Positions 1 through 13,382 of a DNA stretch of 64,000 nt are shown piece after piece (position 1 is the stretch's first letter; every line of letters begins with the position of its first letter). Both the position numbers and the translations under genes were made by a program. Below the pieces are notes generated by a model, which saw nothing but the letters and a program-made list of their open reading frames with translations, had not been told where the DNA came from and did no database searches. The stretch comes from Guyanagaster necrorhizus. Lineage: Eukaryota; Basidiomycota; Agaricomycetes; Agaricales; Physalacriaceae. The stretch lies in assembly GCF_019112545.1 (NCBI RefSeq), contig NW_025064881.1:1834591-1898590 (forward strand), given 5' to 3'.

Positions 1-2
1 TT

Positions 3-673
3 GAGGCGGGTGTCAGGGTGGTCGAGTTCAGTGATCACACAGGTGATGTCATGAGGTCTGTCTTGTCGTTTCTGCGAGCTTTGGGGATTGCTAACAGGTT
101 GCTTTATTATAAGCTTGTCCCTGGGTCCGAATCAGAACGTATTCGTTTCCGGTGCTTGTGACGCCACAGCCAAACTATGGGATATTCGGAGTGGCCGTGC
201 GACTCAGACATTCACTGGTCATGAATCAGACATCAATGCCGTTCAGTCTGTATCGTTTTAACTCTGGCACCATCATTCTTACCAATGCCTTTCTTCTAGA
301 TTTTTCCCCAACGGTGACGCGTTTGCCACCGGCTCCGATGACGCCTCTTGCCGCTTGTTTGACATTCGTGCTGACCGGGAACTCAACACTTTCACACACG
401 ATAACATTCTATGTGGTATCACCTCTGTTGCTTTTTCAATCTCAGGACGTATCCTATTTGGAGGTTACGACGATTGGACATGCAACGTCTGGGATACTCT
501 GAAGGGAGAACGTGTTGGCGTGCTAACAGGGCACGAGAATCGGGTCAGCTGTTTAGGTGTCAGCACTGATGGCATGGCACTTTGCACTGGTAGCTGGGAC
601 AGTACGCTCAGGGTAAGTAGCTTGTCATATTAGTGTCTACTGTGGTTGACATTGGTTCCAGGTCTGGGCGTAA
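3..673 (+). CDS. G-protein beta subunit, WD40 propeller (3' part)
   Basis: This is the C-terminal part of a heterotrimeric G-protein beta subunit; the 5' end lies outside the window. Visible exons are 3-55, 114-245, 300-612 and 662-673, all with GT-AG introns, and together they read through without a stop. The product shows repeated WD40 blades with family-typical phrases ([54 protein letters not shown]-type ending) and closes with the very short last exon encoding V-W-A-stop, which is how fungal G-beta subunits end. In fungi this protein works at the plasma membrane with G-gamma and G-alpha in nutrient or pheromone signalling. Identity is confident; which paralogue cannot be said from the fragment. 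Confidence 0.95.
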
Positions 674-1281
674 TGTACTGTATATATTTCCTTCTCCCGG
701 ATACCCCATGCCGCTCGTGGGCCTTGTGTCTCTACGCGAAAGGTTTCATTGCGTCTCTGATGTGTTTTTCATGCACGGTATCTGATCCTTCATATGTTCA
801 TCCTATACCCTTAACCGCGCTCCATCGGAATGGACGCCTCGAGTCATTCGTTAGATGCTTTGCTGCCCTGCAATTTTCACAGCCACAGTCTGACCCTTCT
901 CACTCGTGGTTTACATATATCTCCCTGCTATCCAGTTTGCCTCAGTTTCAAGTTTTTCTCTTTTCCTGCCTTTCCTACTTTTAGGTCTTATATATTGTCG
1001 AATTCATAAATTTCTCTTCTCGTACATGGAATTTGGAATAAATGCACATGCTTGTGTTCAAAACAGTGGAGGATCGGCACGTTTGACGATACAGCACGTT
1101 TAACGATAGAGTGCTTGCCTATCCAGAGATCAAGAGTCTGCCTAGCTTGACCACACAATTGCTTCCGTTCAAATGCCGGTTCATACCAATTTGGCTGACA
1201 TCCACCCAGTCTTCAGCTCTCTCCCTGCTCCCCCACACTACTGACTCACCACTATCATTTTTTAAATCAACTGTCAACACC
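674..1281. other. Intergenic gap between G-beta and golgin-like genes
   Basis: It holds the G-beta 3' untranslated region and the promoter of the next gene on the same strand. Small open frames here have no recognisable content. I see no clear TATA box or RNA gene. Confidence 0.6.
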
Positions 1282-4177
1282 ATGTCGGAAGACGACCGAG
1301 CTGCCAAGGCAGCAAGAGCCAAAGCCATGGTATGTATCCGGCACCTTGACTATATTGAGTAGGCGTCAACTACTCTCATAGCTCAAGAAACGACAGCAAA
1401 AGAAAGCCCACGGTCCATCCATTACCCCAGAGGTCGCCTCTCCTTCCAGCCCGCCATCTTCAAGGCCATTTTCTCCTGCTCTTCCAGAGCCTGCACCAGT
1501 TGAGGACGAGCAAAAGGTCGTGGCTGACCTGTAGGCGATTTCCAGCTTCATTTCAATGTATGATTGTCAATTTGGTTTTACCCATGCTAGCTTCGCGACA
1601 AGGGAATCAAATGACACGTCATGGATATCTTCGTTGCCTCGTGCTGCGCCTCCAACAGTTTCAAGCATACCATCCAATCTCATTTCCTCACCACCACTGA
1701 AGCCTAGTAGTCATTCACATGCTGCGACAATCTCGAACGTAGATGGCGGTGTTCTCAAGGCGCGCACAGATGCACTTGAATTGGAAAATACTTCATTAAG
1801 TAATAGGATACAAGAACTGCAGGTGTCCCAGGATAGTGCGTGGTAGTCTGTTATTAACGACGCGTTTCGACTCATGTCTCTCCAGGACTTCGGGAAACTG
1901 AGGTGTTATTGGGTGAAGAGCGGAAACGTTCGCAACAGTTGTCCGAAGACTTGCATCAACTGCAGGCCGAAAGAGAGACACTTTTACGAAATGAACAACA
2001 GACGATATCCTTACTGGTCTCCGAGAAGGCTTCTCTGGCTTCGGAGCTGGAACGCTTAGAGGGTCTCGAGTCTGGTATGGAATCCTTAATTGGATAGTGA
2101 TTATTTACTGACGTCGCTTAGAGGCGCAGTCAACGAAAAGTCAGCTTGAGAAAGAACGAAATCAATCCTCCATCCTCCGAAGTCGTCTTGAGAGACTTGA
2201 ATCGGATCTCCATGAATCCTCTCATCAAAACGAGCAGTTACGGGTCAAGGACAAGGAACTGACTGAGAAAAATCGGGAACAGGTATGTTGTTAATTATAT
2301 TACAATGAATTTGTTGATTAAAGCCTGCTCGTCATACAGGAACGGGAGCTGCAACTATGCAATGCTGCTTCTAGTAATCTCCAAAAGGAAGTTGACGAGT
2401 ACAAGCGCCGATTGCGTGAACTGGAAGAACAGATACAAAGCGATGATCGCGTCGAAAAGTTGGAGATCACCCTGAAGAATACTCAAGATCGCAATGATGA
2501 ACTTGAATTCCAGCTTTCAAAGCTCAAACAGGTCCTTGATGCATTACTCTATTATATTTGGCCATGGGAACTAACGAAACTACGTTAGGCACACGCCACG
2601 CTAAAGGACGATCGCGACCGGACTGATGCCGAATTGAAACAGCATCGTGATAGCGCAGAGGCGTGGAAGTCAAAGCACTCCACATTGGAAGCCGAACACG
2701 AAACTATTCAAAACCTCCTGGCGTCTAACGAATCGGAAAAAACAGCCCTGAACGACCAGAATATCATGCTACGCTCTGAAATAGACTCTACCCAAAAGGA
2801 CATTACCCTTCTACAGGAGAAACTGACTCAGGCGGCCGTGGAGCTCGCATCTAGCAACCGTCAATTACAGGCCGCCCAGATTGAGCTGAAAAATGCCAAA
2901 CGTCGTGCAGAGGAGGCCGAACGAATACAGATCGACCTTCAGTCGGAAGGCACGAACCTTATGCAGTCGCTCGCTGAAATGCGGCCCAAGGTAGTCGAGC
3001 TTACAGGGGCGAAGCTGGAGTTGAGTGATAAAGTGGATAGTCTGGAGGGAGCTTTGCGAAGTCGTAATGCTACTATCGCACAACTCGAGGCCACTCTTGA
3101 TGACCATCGGGACCATAGAGAGCAGGCCGAGCTGAAGTGGAGCGAAATTTTGGCTCGTCATGAAAAAGATCGCCTATTAGAGCAGGACGCGTCTACCAAG
3201 ATACAAAAAGCCTTCACAGAGATGCAGGATGAGCTGGAGAGCTCGTTGGCCAGTATACGGGCCCTTGAAGCGGACCGTACCAGCTATCACCACGATACCG
3301 CGCGCCAGCTGCAGGAGATCGAACGTTTGAATCAATCGACTGTCGCGCAAGCGCAAGAACTCGTCGCTTTACGGCAAGAGATTGCGGAGGGTAACAATAT
3401 CCGGGTTCGTAACCAATTCAGTTCTGCGGCAGCTTCATCTCAATTGCTTTACTATAGGAAGACGAAGAAGAGTTCATATCACAGGCCCAGAGTGAAATCG
3501 AGGGCCTTCGACAGGCAATCGAGACTAAAGACAAGGAGATTGAGAGTCTCCTCGCGGCCGCAAATCCCTCGTCAGGTTCCGAGGGCCCGCACTCGCTTGA
3601 CGACGAGATATTGGGTGCAATTAAGCAGCAGCATTCCCTAGAACTCTCTGCTTCGCAATCGAAGATCCGGTCACTGGAGACTGCGCTTTTCGAAGCAGAT
3701 GCTCGTTCTCACGCAATGCAGAAGCAGATTAGTGCTTTGGAAGATCAGCTGAGCCTTCGTCCGCGATCTTTCTCTCCGATTCCTTCGAGGCCGTCGAGTC
3801 GCGGGTCGGCTATCGACTTGCACCGAGCGTCTTTCAACTCGCATAGAAGTACGCTGCCGCCATCCCTCTCCCGGGCAGCGGTGAGCCGTACAGCGGTTTT
3901 GGACCAGGGCTTATCCCCCGAGACGAGACATAAACGCAAAGTCAGTTTGAGCATGCTCAAAGCACGAATCGAGAGTGAGAGCGCGGTCGGGCTCTTTCAC
4001 CCCGCTTCTCGTAATCTGTCACCAGTCCCATCGGAATCCAGCCATGGACCAGACTCTCAACCCTCATCACCCCCACTCAATCATCCACATCATCATCCCA
4101 CACCCAGACCTCAGTTCCTTGATGATTCGCATGTTTTCTGGTGTCACTCGTGCCACGGGGATTTGGTTATACTCTGA
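1282..4177 (+). CDS. Golgin-like long coiled-coil protein
   Basis: Eight exons (1282-1329, 1382-1530, 1591-1835, 1886-2074, 2122-2282, 2340-2531, 2589-3404, 3458-4177) give an 839-residue protein. The N-terminus is a short basic stretch (MSEDDRAAKAARAKAM then LKKRQQKK) followed by a Ser/Pro-rich linker. This layout resembles GM130/Bug1-type golgins, where the basic head binds a membrane tether. Residues about 100-640 are almost pure heptad coiled coil (E/K/L/Q-rich, no Pro). The last 190 residues are Ser/Pro/His-rich and end in FWCHSCHGDLVIL, with a CxxC pair that may be a conserved tail. The likely role is vesicle tethering at the Golgi, inferred from architecture only. It converges with the next gene, 167 bases away. 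Confidence 0.72.
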
Positions 4178-4344
4178 GTCTCGATTACGCAGGAAGCCAC
4201 TTGTACGAATACGGAGTGATTTAGCGAGAGATACTACAGCCCTGGGCTCTATAATACAATTGAGAGAGATGACAGAGATGAAAGATAAAATGGAATGTCA
4301 TGAGACACCGTCCGTATGGAGGATGCATAAGATCATAAGTAGTG

Positions 4345-7300
4345 TCAAAAGATACCATCACGTTTCGTCTTGATTTCCCGCAGTTTTTGTAGCAAGTCCT
4401 ATGAGAAAAGGAAAGACAGTGTTTCATTTCAGCACGGTTCACAGCTAGACAAATAAAAGATTGCGTACCTCTGCTTCTTCAGGGTTGATTGTACCTCTCT
4501 TCCTTTCGTGCTCCAAACCATTCTCGATACTGTCCAACACATCTCTGATGAGATCACGGTAATCCACGCCGAAAAAGTTTGTGAGCTTCGCAGCTCTGCG
4601 GCGGCGGAGCTGGAAATCTGTTACTTCTGGTTTGGGCGAAGCGATGGCGGATATGCTATACTCTGATGCGAGTGAGGATATCGAAGTGCGAGCAGGGAGT
4701 GAGCGACGACGCTCTGATTTGATGGAGGCGATGGATGGGCGACGGTCCCTGGCGAGCATAAACTCTTTCAAGGGGGGAGAAGGCGACTCATTGCTGTTGA
4801 GGTACTCATGCAGTTCTGCAAGAGATTCTCTGTCATCCTAAACGTAGGGTGAGGGTCACATCACGAGAAAGGGGGTACAAGGACATACTCTATCAATAAT
4901 ATCGACCAAGGAGTTAAGTGAGTGTTGGTAATGGGTATATACAAGCGAACCGCTTCTCCCACGAGGCTTGATCTGACCTGAGGTGCCTTCATTGACATCG
5001 AACTGGTCGTTGCGTTTCGATAGAAGATGTTTCTGAGATTCGGGAGAACCGGGCCGATCATCCTTCCTAGATTTGTTCTTGTATGGAGACTGGTTCATGT
5101 TCTTGGGGGACGAAGGAGGAGACACCATGGGAGTAGAGCCTGGCACGGCAGAACGAGACTTCTGTGGAGCACTTAGGCCTGCGAGCGATGCAGAGGGAGA
5201 GGCGCCGTGTCGGGTGTGATACAGCGTTTGCGGCGGTGCAACACCGAACATCTGCAGTAGGTAAGAATTGTGAGCTCTAACAACATTGGGAAGGAGAGGC
5301 GGACCTTCTCCATTTTCTGTGCACGACGCACGTTAATCGCCTTCTCTTTGTCGTTGAGGTCCTCTTTGACCCTGTCATGATCGTCCGACCAGTGAGGGAA
5401 AGCGGCAACTGAGCTACTCCTACGCCTCCTCAACCAAGCCTTGGGAGTAGCATCGTCGTTGGAATCCATTTGGGTGAGAGGAGGTGGTGGTAACGAGAGG
5501 AAAGGGTCCTCTATACCAAGAACAAGGTTGGTGGGGATGCGAGAGCCTAAAAAGCGATGGAGCTTCGCCAGCTTCTCTCTCTTACGTCTTCTGAGCTCTT
5601 CAGTCTGCTCCTCCGGTGATAAGTGCTCAAATTGAAACAGGTAGCGAGTTGAGGGCGATGGAGACCGGTGCCTTCCGTCCTTCCTCGGAGGGCTATTTGA
5701 GATGATGGCCGAAACACCATCATCAGGCAACCCTTCCTCAGATAGGTCGATGAAAGATGTAGTGTCTTCTCCATTAGGGTCATCACCACCAGCATCCCCG
5801 TGGAGTACAGAGAGATCAGTTGATGGTTCTCCTTCCTGAGATCCAACCTCGATGATATATTCTGGCCTCGAATAGCAGCTGGACCTATCGTCGCTTCCGG
5901 TATCATGGAGGAAGGAAAACTCATCCGGCGTGAGAGGTGTGGAATGGCGCCGGCCAGAAGCTGTCAGGTATTGGGTGCCTTCGGGAGGGGGCCAGACAGG
6001 AAGGGGTCCAGGGCCGCGACGGACGTCGGAGGGCAAGGCAAGAGGATTTGAAACAGAGGCGGTACCACGAAGGTGGCGGCCTCTATGTGTGGCGTCCAAA
6101 GGCAAGTCTAAGAAACTGACCCATGAATCCTGCTGGGGCATCACGCCCGCTCCAGGCGTCTGCCCAAACACCTGTGCAAGTTTCCGTGACTTGCGAATAA
6201 GTTCAGCCCGCTCTTCTGCTTTGAGATAGTTGGTCGTTGGTGGCAGATCATTATCGCTTCCAGTACATGGAGAAGGGCGTCGTCGCAACGCCAGACTGGG
6301 CACAGAACGATTGCCAAAATGCGGCTTGGGCGTAGTGGGGATAGGGGGTTTGGGCGACCGCGCCCGTGATCCGTCCTCGCCGCCGTGCACTGTGAGAAAA
6401 TCATGGGCATCAACAGTCGGCACCCTTTCAGTCGACGGTGAGGGTTCGTCGGCCATCGTCCTCGCTTTCGGTATTGGTAAGAAGTCGATAAAGGAGGTTC
6501 GATCACTTCCTATGCGGTCGTCAGCAGGCGAATAAATGTTGGAATGCGACATCATGGAGGAGCCGTTGTACACTGTGCTTGATATGCTAATTCGTGCGTC
6601 TTCGCAGGTGGATGTTGGTCGGATGGATGAGGATTCTGTCGCCGTCGAGTTCGACGACGATGACGACGACGTCGACCCCCTTCGGGCGTGGGAAAGAAAG
6701 GGTCGCGGTCTGACGACATCAGGGTCTAACTCTGGCAGCCGCGGGGCATCTTGCCGTCGAATATCCAACACTGGAAGCTCCAACGCCTTGGAATTGTGCC
6801 CCATATTTTCTGGATCTGCCTTCTCAGTTACCGTCTTATCTGCACGAATTTTTAGCACGCACCTGTAGTCTTCAGCTTCTGGTCTCTGCCTGTTACCAAC
6901 TTCTTTCCTCTGCTTCCTCGCCCTCGCCAAGTAACCGTCGGCTCACCGAATGACCTGGATTGCGATGCAACCGCTCTCTGCGAACCTGCATACCGTTGGT
7001 CTTTAAGCCTTTCACCATCAACTTGAAACCGGAAAACAGAATCAAAAAATTTGCCTGGATTGAACACATCTGATGAAGTCTGCGATGATCTTGACTGATG
7101 CTGTGGCCGTTGCTGGGAATTTTCACTCCTCCCTACCGCCATCAATACCTTGCTATCACCTCCTGCTGATGCAGATTCATTACCCTTCCCTCTGCTCGGT
7201 CCCCCTCCGAGCCGGCTTGTGTGGAACCGCTTTCTCTCCATGTCGATCTTGAAAGTCTCAGAAAGAAGAGGTGAAAGTAGCTCGTGTTCTTCTCGTATCT

Positions 7301-7658
7301 CTGGCAACAAATCGACCCCTCGTGCCAGATTCAGAACCCGAGAAGTGTGTTTATCCAGGAGGCCGTGTGAAGTCGCCTTAGATGGTGAGGCGCCACCCGG
7401 TCGGAGGATCGTGATCACACTATCGTTCTGTCCTTGGTAGTTCATATCAGCTGTTGACTGGGGAGGACCCTTAGGTGTCACGGCCCTACTCGTCGAGGCC
7501 TGGCGCGTCTTACGGACTCGCGGCGGCGGTGACAACTGGTATATTCTTCCTTCCTCGTCGCGAGCTGTTGGAACGGTTAACTCCATAATAGGTCTGTGTC
7601 TTCGCCATATCGCTTCGGGCTTGGATAGTGGAGTTCGGATATCTAAAGCCCCTGACAT
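4345..7658 (-). CDS. Unknown low-complexity protein with four basic K-L-x2-F-x-G-like motifs
   Basis: Five exons on the minus strand (7658-6863, 6815-5305, 5251-4889, 4837-4469, 4398-4345) give 1030 residues. I do not recognise a named family. Most of the protein is Ser/Pro/Arg-rich and probably disordered. Four short helical segments share a pattern of basic residues, then K-L/M, then F-x-G: near residues 465 (RKSRKLAQVFGQTPG), 670 (KREKLAKLHRFLGSRIP), 765 (RRAQKMEKMFGVAPP) and 960 (RRRRAAKLTNFFGVDYRD). The last copy runs into an ordered C-terminal helical region (DLIRDVLDSIENGL, then a Leu/Lys-rich tail). A short hydrophobic S-F-I/L-D motif also recurs three times. The repeated motif suggests a multivalent docking scaffold, but that is inference. 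The start Met is the first in the long first-exon frame. Confidence 0.7.
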
Positions 7659-8673
7659 ATATGTCCTGAAGAGGAGGGATGGAAGTAGGTGGCGGAGATG
7701 TATAAAGCTATGGCGTACTTATTCTTTCCGTTCAAGCTGTAGAGGGCCTAGGTCATGCAACAGCTTTGTCCCATTCGGTATGCATCCAATCAAGGTTTTT
7801 TTTTCTCTCTTGGTGCTTTACAGCAAGCTATATGGTGTAGGACAATAATAAACTTCACAATTGAAAGATAAGCCAACGCGCGCCGGCAAACTCGTCAAGG
7901 TAACGACCTCGCTGCTAGGTCGAGGCTCTTGCATGACTTCACACTTGTTTCATCTCGACAATAGATCGATGACGACCGATCTACCTCTTTCTGGCTGTGC
8001 TTTCGGTCCAAAGTTCTCAGCACTGGACGACCTTACAGCCTGGTATTTCAGGGACTTGGATAGAATACGGAGTGATGGTGGACGACGGGACGGCGAGGGA
8101 TGGCGGCATTCCACACTTGTCGGGAGCCTAAAAGACGAGTACGGGGATCCGCGCGCAATGATGGATGATCGGCACGCATCATATGTACATCAACCGTATC
8201 GGTACATTCGTCACTGACGGGCTGACGCCTTTGAATAGTGGGCCTAGTGAACCAGTAACATTTAGACCTGTCCTTCGTTAGAAATACAACCGATTGTTAG
8301 TGTACATATTATACACATAGAAATCTCCAAAGTAAAGATAAATATCACGAAAAGAAGTACTGCTACAAAATCAAAACAAATGCCATCGGATTCGATGCTT
8401 CTGGCCGGTATGCATCGTAGCGGCTCAGGAAGGAAATCTATTTTACGGCGAAACAGCCTAAGGAAGATCCAGTCTTTGAATTTGAATGAGAATATTTTGT
8501 CAATCCATTCCATTATTTCAAGGAAAAACCCCACAATGTGGAAACTGAGCTTGTTGGATTTTAAATATCATAACGACCGACCAAGTATGCGTATGCGTAA
8601 TATACAAATGTGTGCCAAAATAATTAACAGTAGGAGTAAAATCCGATACGTTTATTATCAAAAATTCACGTCG
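7659..8673. other. Intergenic gap, promoter of the four-motif gene and 3' end of NVJ2-like gene
   Basis: Both flanking genes are on the minus strand. The part near 8260-8670 is AT-rich and fits a 3' untranslated or terminator region. The frame at 7861-8217 has no recognisable motifs and I do not call it a gene. Confidence 0.6.
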
Positions 8674-11600
8674 TCATGAAGAAGCAACTTCAATCCGTGG
8701 TAATGGTAACGTTTCAGTAGCGTTTGGATCTGGGTTGGGCGGAGAGATGGGCGGAGTCTGGTCAGATATCGAAGGGCGTCCAGTCCGTTTCTCCTCCTTG
8801 TCTACTATAGACTTGAGGCTATCTGATGCGGACTGTGCTGAAGGATCAGAGGCCACTCTAGTATGCTGTACTGGCGGTCGCGTAACGGAGGGTCGGGGGG
8901 GTAGAGCAGGAGGAGGGGGTCGAGGGATAGACACATTATTTAGAGGAGGCTCAAGGGACTCGACGCTTTGATTTCCTTCCGGATGAGCTATCACAACCGT
9001 GTTGTCCGTGGAACCAGACAGAACTGGGCTCTTCCACAGCCGAAGAACCGGATTCTTCTTAGTCTCGGGCGGCGGTGATACTGGTGGGACCACATATCCC
9101 ATGGACATCACATTTCCCTTGTGACTAGCATGTATCCCAGGGATAGACATCGTTTTTGCCTGGGGCTGGACGTGTATTGGATTTTCAGGAGCATCGTCGA
9201 TCGGCAGAATGCTATCAGATATATCGGACTCATGATTTCTTCGAAGAGAAGATTGGGCGAGTGGAAGCATTGAAGATGAAACCGTCCGGGTACGAGACAG
9301 GGCATCTGGTATAGAAGACAGTTGCGTCGACCTGGAGTCTTCGCCGCCCCTCAGTCGCTCCGCTACAGCCGCCCGGACCTCCGCATAGCTCGTCCTAGCT
9401 TTATGTGAAAAGCTACTGGTACTTGCGACTCTTTCCTGAGAGTCAACAGGTCCGTGGTCCGGCATTTCGTCACTGCTCCCTGTAGTACCCATAGATTCTT
9501 TACGTAGACCGCCCCAATTGATGCTCCACTTCCTCATAGCTTCTTTTGCTGAATTGCTGAGGGCTTGTTTATCTCCTGCCTTGGACTTTAATGTAGACAG
9601 GAATGAAGAAGTACTGGGGGATGCGGGAGATGTTCGAGTGAGTTCGGGAGAAGGAGGGGGTTGGTCCCCCTGCGACCGTGAAGCCTGAGAAGATTGAAAG
9701 GACACGGGTGGTCTGTTTCCTTGATCATCCGAGATAGACGAAGTCCGCGAGGATGACCGACGACTCGGACCATCGTTTACTGACAGATGGCTCTGTGAGG
9801 TTTTCTGGCTGCTAGTACCATCATCGGAGCCATCTTCTGTGTGATCTGGTTCACCAGGTGGTGAATGAGACCTCGTTGAGGTTATGTTTCCAACATCTAC
9901 CGAACGACCACGGGTCTCATCGCCATCCTTCGAAGTTGGGTTTTCGTACTCATTGGACGGCAGCTTCTCGTCGTTCCGGACAGTCGAAAACCACGTTCGC
10001 CGTCGATTTAATTGAGAAGATTCGTCAGTAAAACCTGGTTCCGTTGATGAGGTTGTTATATGCGAGGGCTCAGGCGACGATGTTGTCCGTTCCTGAAGGG
10101 ACGTCGTCTTTTGAATCAATGGTGGCGGTTCGGTTTCTGTGGATGCCTCAACTACGTCGATTTCTGTGCCTGTATCTTTCGAGGATTGATCGGGGACACG
10201 CTGGGCGTCTGGCCAAATGCCGCCTCGATGTTGATGTGATAGGCTTTCAAAGAACGCGATGTCATCCATGTTGGGAAGCACGACACTTTCTTGGATCTGC
10301 GAAATCATCAATCACTGTCTACGGTTGATAGATTGATATGACACTCACGATCTCCTTGAGTCTTGACTCAATGGTGCTGAGAATCATGCTCCATGTAATC
10401 TGACGGTCACTGACAATGGGCTCGACCTCCAAAACCATCCGGGGCATCTGCGTGAAGGCGTACCATATACGATTGCTTGGTGGACGCTTCACTTTAACCA
10501 GCAGATTTCCCTCTATCTCCTTCAAGACGACCGCCAGTACGAGTTTGACATTATAGGACTTGAATGTGCCTAAGTTGATATTCGCGGTGGCTTCAACGGT
10601 GAGGCGTACTTCGCCCTTGTATAGTAGATGAATCTCCAAAGAAGCATCACCCTCTTTGGTGAGTTCTTTGAGCATAGGTTTACTGAATGTAGGCGCAGTG
10701 TTTCCCACAGACACCTGTGTGACCACAATATCGGCGAGAAATGTGGGCCTTTTGATCTTTGACAACTTCTTCATAAGCCGCCCGATGATGAAAGCCTCAA
10801 GAAGGTGCGTCTTGTAAAAGCTGTAGAATATGCGACCGATCAGAGCATTCAGCCAACGCATGGGAATCACATCGGGCTGTTCATCGAGAGTTGTAACGAG
10901 AAGGTTCATGTCAGATGGAAGGAATATGGCTTGAAGTGGAGAAAGATGATGTGTCTGTGCCGGATGGTCCGATGCGTGAACTAGCGACAGATACCAGTCT
11001 TCCATCTCGACGTTGGACCGGACGAAAATGAACCAAGGCGTATTTGAATCGACCGCTTCCTCCTTTGCAGTGACAGTCTTCAGCTTTTCTGGGTCTGTCA
11101 TGGTCTCCGCCGCCTTTGTGCTCGTCTCTGTGTCTTTCGATTTCTTTCCTACATCGTTTCCATCCAACTTCATTGCTTTCGTCACGCTCGGCATGATACT
11201 ATCTGCTTCAGAGTCCTTGGGCTGGAGGCAAATAGCATTCCGTTTCGCGAACAGCTCACCATCCAAAAGGCCTTCTGGATAGATAGTGACGTCGTGGGCA
11301 CCCAGTTGAATCACCGCTTCACATTCTGTCATGCCCTCGTCCTCGTACAGATAAAGGATCTTCCCCTTCAAGACAACATACCACATGTCCTTAGGTCGGG
11401 AGCGCTTCGGGTCCTTGGATCTGGCATCCAAGAATGACCGGACAAGTGTCACGTATCCCCCGTCAAAGGCGGACTGTTCAAACGTCCTACGCATCGTCAA
11501 CCAGCCCTTCCGAGTCTTGGGCAAGTCATTGATGTCGCCTATTGCTGTAGCTGTCATTTCGGGAGCCTCCTCCTCGTCCTGTAATCTCCCCTCCATGACG

Positions 11601-11740
11601 CTCTTGCGTTTCTGGGAAACATCTAAATCGCCTACAGGAACCGAGGTGTAGATGGTGAAAAGTACAAGAGATGCAAGGAGCAACGGAATGAATGTCAATC
11701 CTCCAAGAATGTAAGCATACAGGATACCCTTGAGGGACAT
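8674..11740 (-). CDS. NVJ2: NVJ2/TEX2-type SMP-domain lipid transfer protein
   Basis: Two exons (11740-10349 and 10296-8674) encode 1004 residues. The N-terminus is a membrane anchor (about residues 5-30, Leu/Ile/Val-rich after [14 protein letters not shown]). A PH-like region follows at about 80-275 ([23 protein letters not shown], then an acidic insertion, then [18 protein letters not shown]). An SMP domain follows at about 290-465 ([10 protein letters not shown], then [16 protein letters not shown] and [12 protein letters not shown]). The remaining 500 residues are a Ser/Pro-rich disordered tail. TM-PH-SMP order is diagnostic of the yeast Nvj2/human TEX2 family, ER proteins that move lipids, including ceramide, at ER-Golgi and nucleus-vacuole contacts. 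The long tail is an addition relative to the yeast protein. Confidence 0.92.
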
Positions 11741-12089
11741 TTCCTGAGTGACGTAGTGGGGATGAGAGGGTGACCGCAGCCAGAAGAACGCGCGTCGAAG
11801 GAGCCTGAAGAAATTCCTTTTACGAAACAGCAGCGGATAGGTGATGGTGATGGTAGAAGAAGCAAACGCAGCAAGTACGTGCTAAATTCACTGTGATGTA
11901 ATTCACCCACGTGTCAGACGTGTCTCCTTAAGGAGCAGCTGATTGGTTGCCACACCTAGCCCAGAACTGGATACTTTGGCTCCGCACGGCGAGAACACAG
12001 CAAATTTTTGCGGTAGGACAACTACTTATTACATCTTCCTAGTAATACGCAGGAACCCTCGGATAACGTGTGACAGAACCTATCATGCT
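11741..12089. promoter_or_regulatory. Upstream region of the NVJ2-like gene
   Basis: This 349-base gap lies between the NVJ2-like start and the end of the next minus-strand gene. It contains GCTGATTGGTTGCC near 11938-11951, an inverted CCAAT box in a plausible promoter position. No TATA box was seen. Confidence 0.4.
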
Positions 12090-13012
12090 TTAGTGACCAC
12101 ATGAATGGTGCGAAACACACTGGGGATTACAGCACATCCGGCATCGCGACGCCCTCCGTTTAATGTTCGACGACGGACGCGAAAAGATCCCTCTCCTAGT
12201 CTGCTCGTCCAAGTCAGGAAGAATCGCTTGCCAATGCCCGTCTCGCCATATCCAATCTTTTATTGTCTTTACAGGAGGAGATCGCGCACGCATTGGAGGA
12301 AAGACACTGTTGACTGTGGTGTGCGTGGGAACCGTGAGGCGTTGGTTGTAGGCGCTGTCTTGTATCGGGACACGGCACAAAGTCTCGGGAGGTTGTGAAG
12401 GACATGTGGTTAGGACGATTTGGGGAACTTGAAAGTTATGTGGCGAAGGCTGATACATGTCAAAGCGGGAGCCAAGAGGAATATCTAGCGGGTTGACTCA
12501 CCCAATGGGACCGTCGCCACTGGTTCCGAGACGTGGATGCATCATTAGAAAAGTCGCAGCAAATGTCTGGTGCTAGGTTCATGGGACACGGAGAATCCGA
12601 ATCAGAAGCCTTGAAATGCTACCGTCAGTTTCAAAAGAAGCCATAAAATGCGAGTCACTCGCACTTGGAAATCAGCATCATCATCGTTATCCAGAGCCGT
12701 CTCGAAATCAAGGAAGAGCTTTTCCATTTGCTCAACGTCGTGGCCAAGCATGGTTCGAAGGCTACAGCACGCAGGATGTACAGACTCCCCATAAAGTGCT
12801 GCTACGCGTCCCCACACATCCGGAACATGCAAAGCCAGGTCCTGTAGTAGAACCTCGAGGTTTATGACCTGGAAAAACCGTTATCACTGCAGTCACCCCA
12901 AGGAGTGAATGCAATAACCCACCAGGCGCTGATCTTCATCGTCACGGTCCCCTGTCAGCCGGGAAGACAGTTCTAGCACTTGTTTTGCGCTGATGGAGAG
13001 ATGAGCTAGCAT
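12090..13012 (-). CDS. Hypothetical protein, 253 residues
   Basis: Four phase-0 exons (13012-12923, 12868-12665, 12609-12502, 12449-12090) give 253 residues. The first 100 residues look helical and acidic (LSISAKQVLELSSRLTGDR, then MLGHDVEQMEKLFLDFE, then DNDDDAD). The C-terminal half is basic and ends with a Cys/His-rich tail (CRMCCNPQCVSHHSCGH) that could bind metal. I recognise no family. The start is uncertain: a 10-base upstream exon (13112-13103, ATG ATC ACG A) spliced to 13020 would add six residues in frame. The exon set is supported by unbroken phase and canonical GT-AG sites. Confidence 0.6.
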
Positions 13013-13382
13013 TCTGTTCCCTTGAAATGAAAGGGGAATAGTCTGAGTGGGGGTTGGGAACAAAGACGTGCACTTGGGTGAAAGTACAGAAAACACGGGC
13101 ACTCGTGATCATTTTCCGGCTATAGATCACAACCGGACCGAGCCGAAGGCTATTTCAAAATTCAGCTGTACCCCGCAATCATTTCATCAGCGGGGGACTT
13201 GGCGTTAGCTCGTCAACCACAACTTCAGACTGTTGACATCCATCACAAAGCTTTATGTTCCCTGCCAATGAAAATCCAAACATATGGTACAGCATTTGAC
13301 GTACGCGTCCCTGATAATTGAGTATAGCAATCCTCTCATCTTTCCTCCTTGCCTTCTCCACTAGAAGGAAATTTCAGCTACT
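13013..13382. other. Gap between hypothetical gene and DUF6535 relic
   Basis: It contains a possible alternative first exon of the minus-strand gene (13112-13103). Otherwise only short frames without recognisable motifs are present. Confidence 0.5.

Noticed and set aside
7861..8217. 118-codon plus-strand frame
   Set aside because: No recognisable motif, no intron support, and it lies in a promoter/terminator gap between two minus-strand genes.
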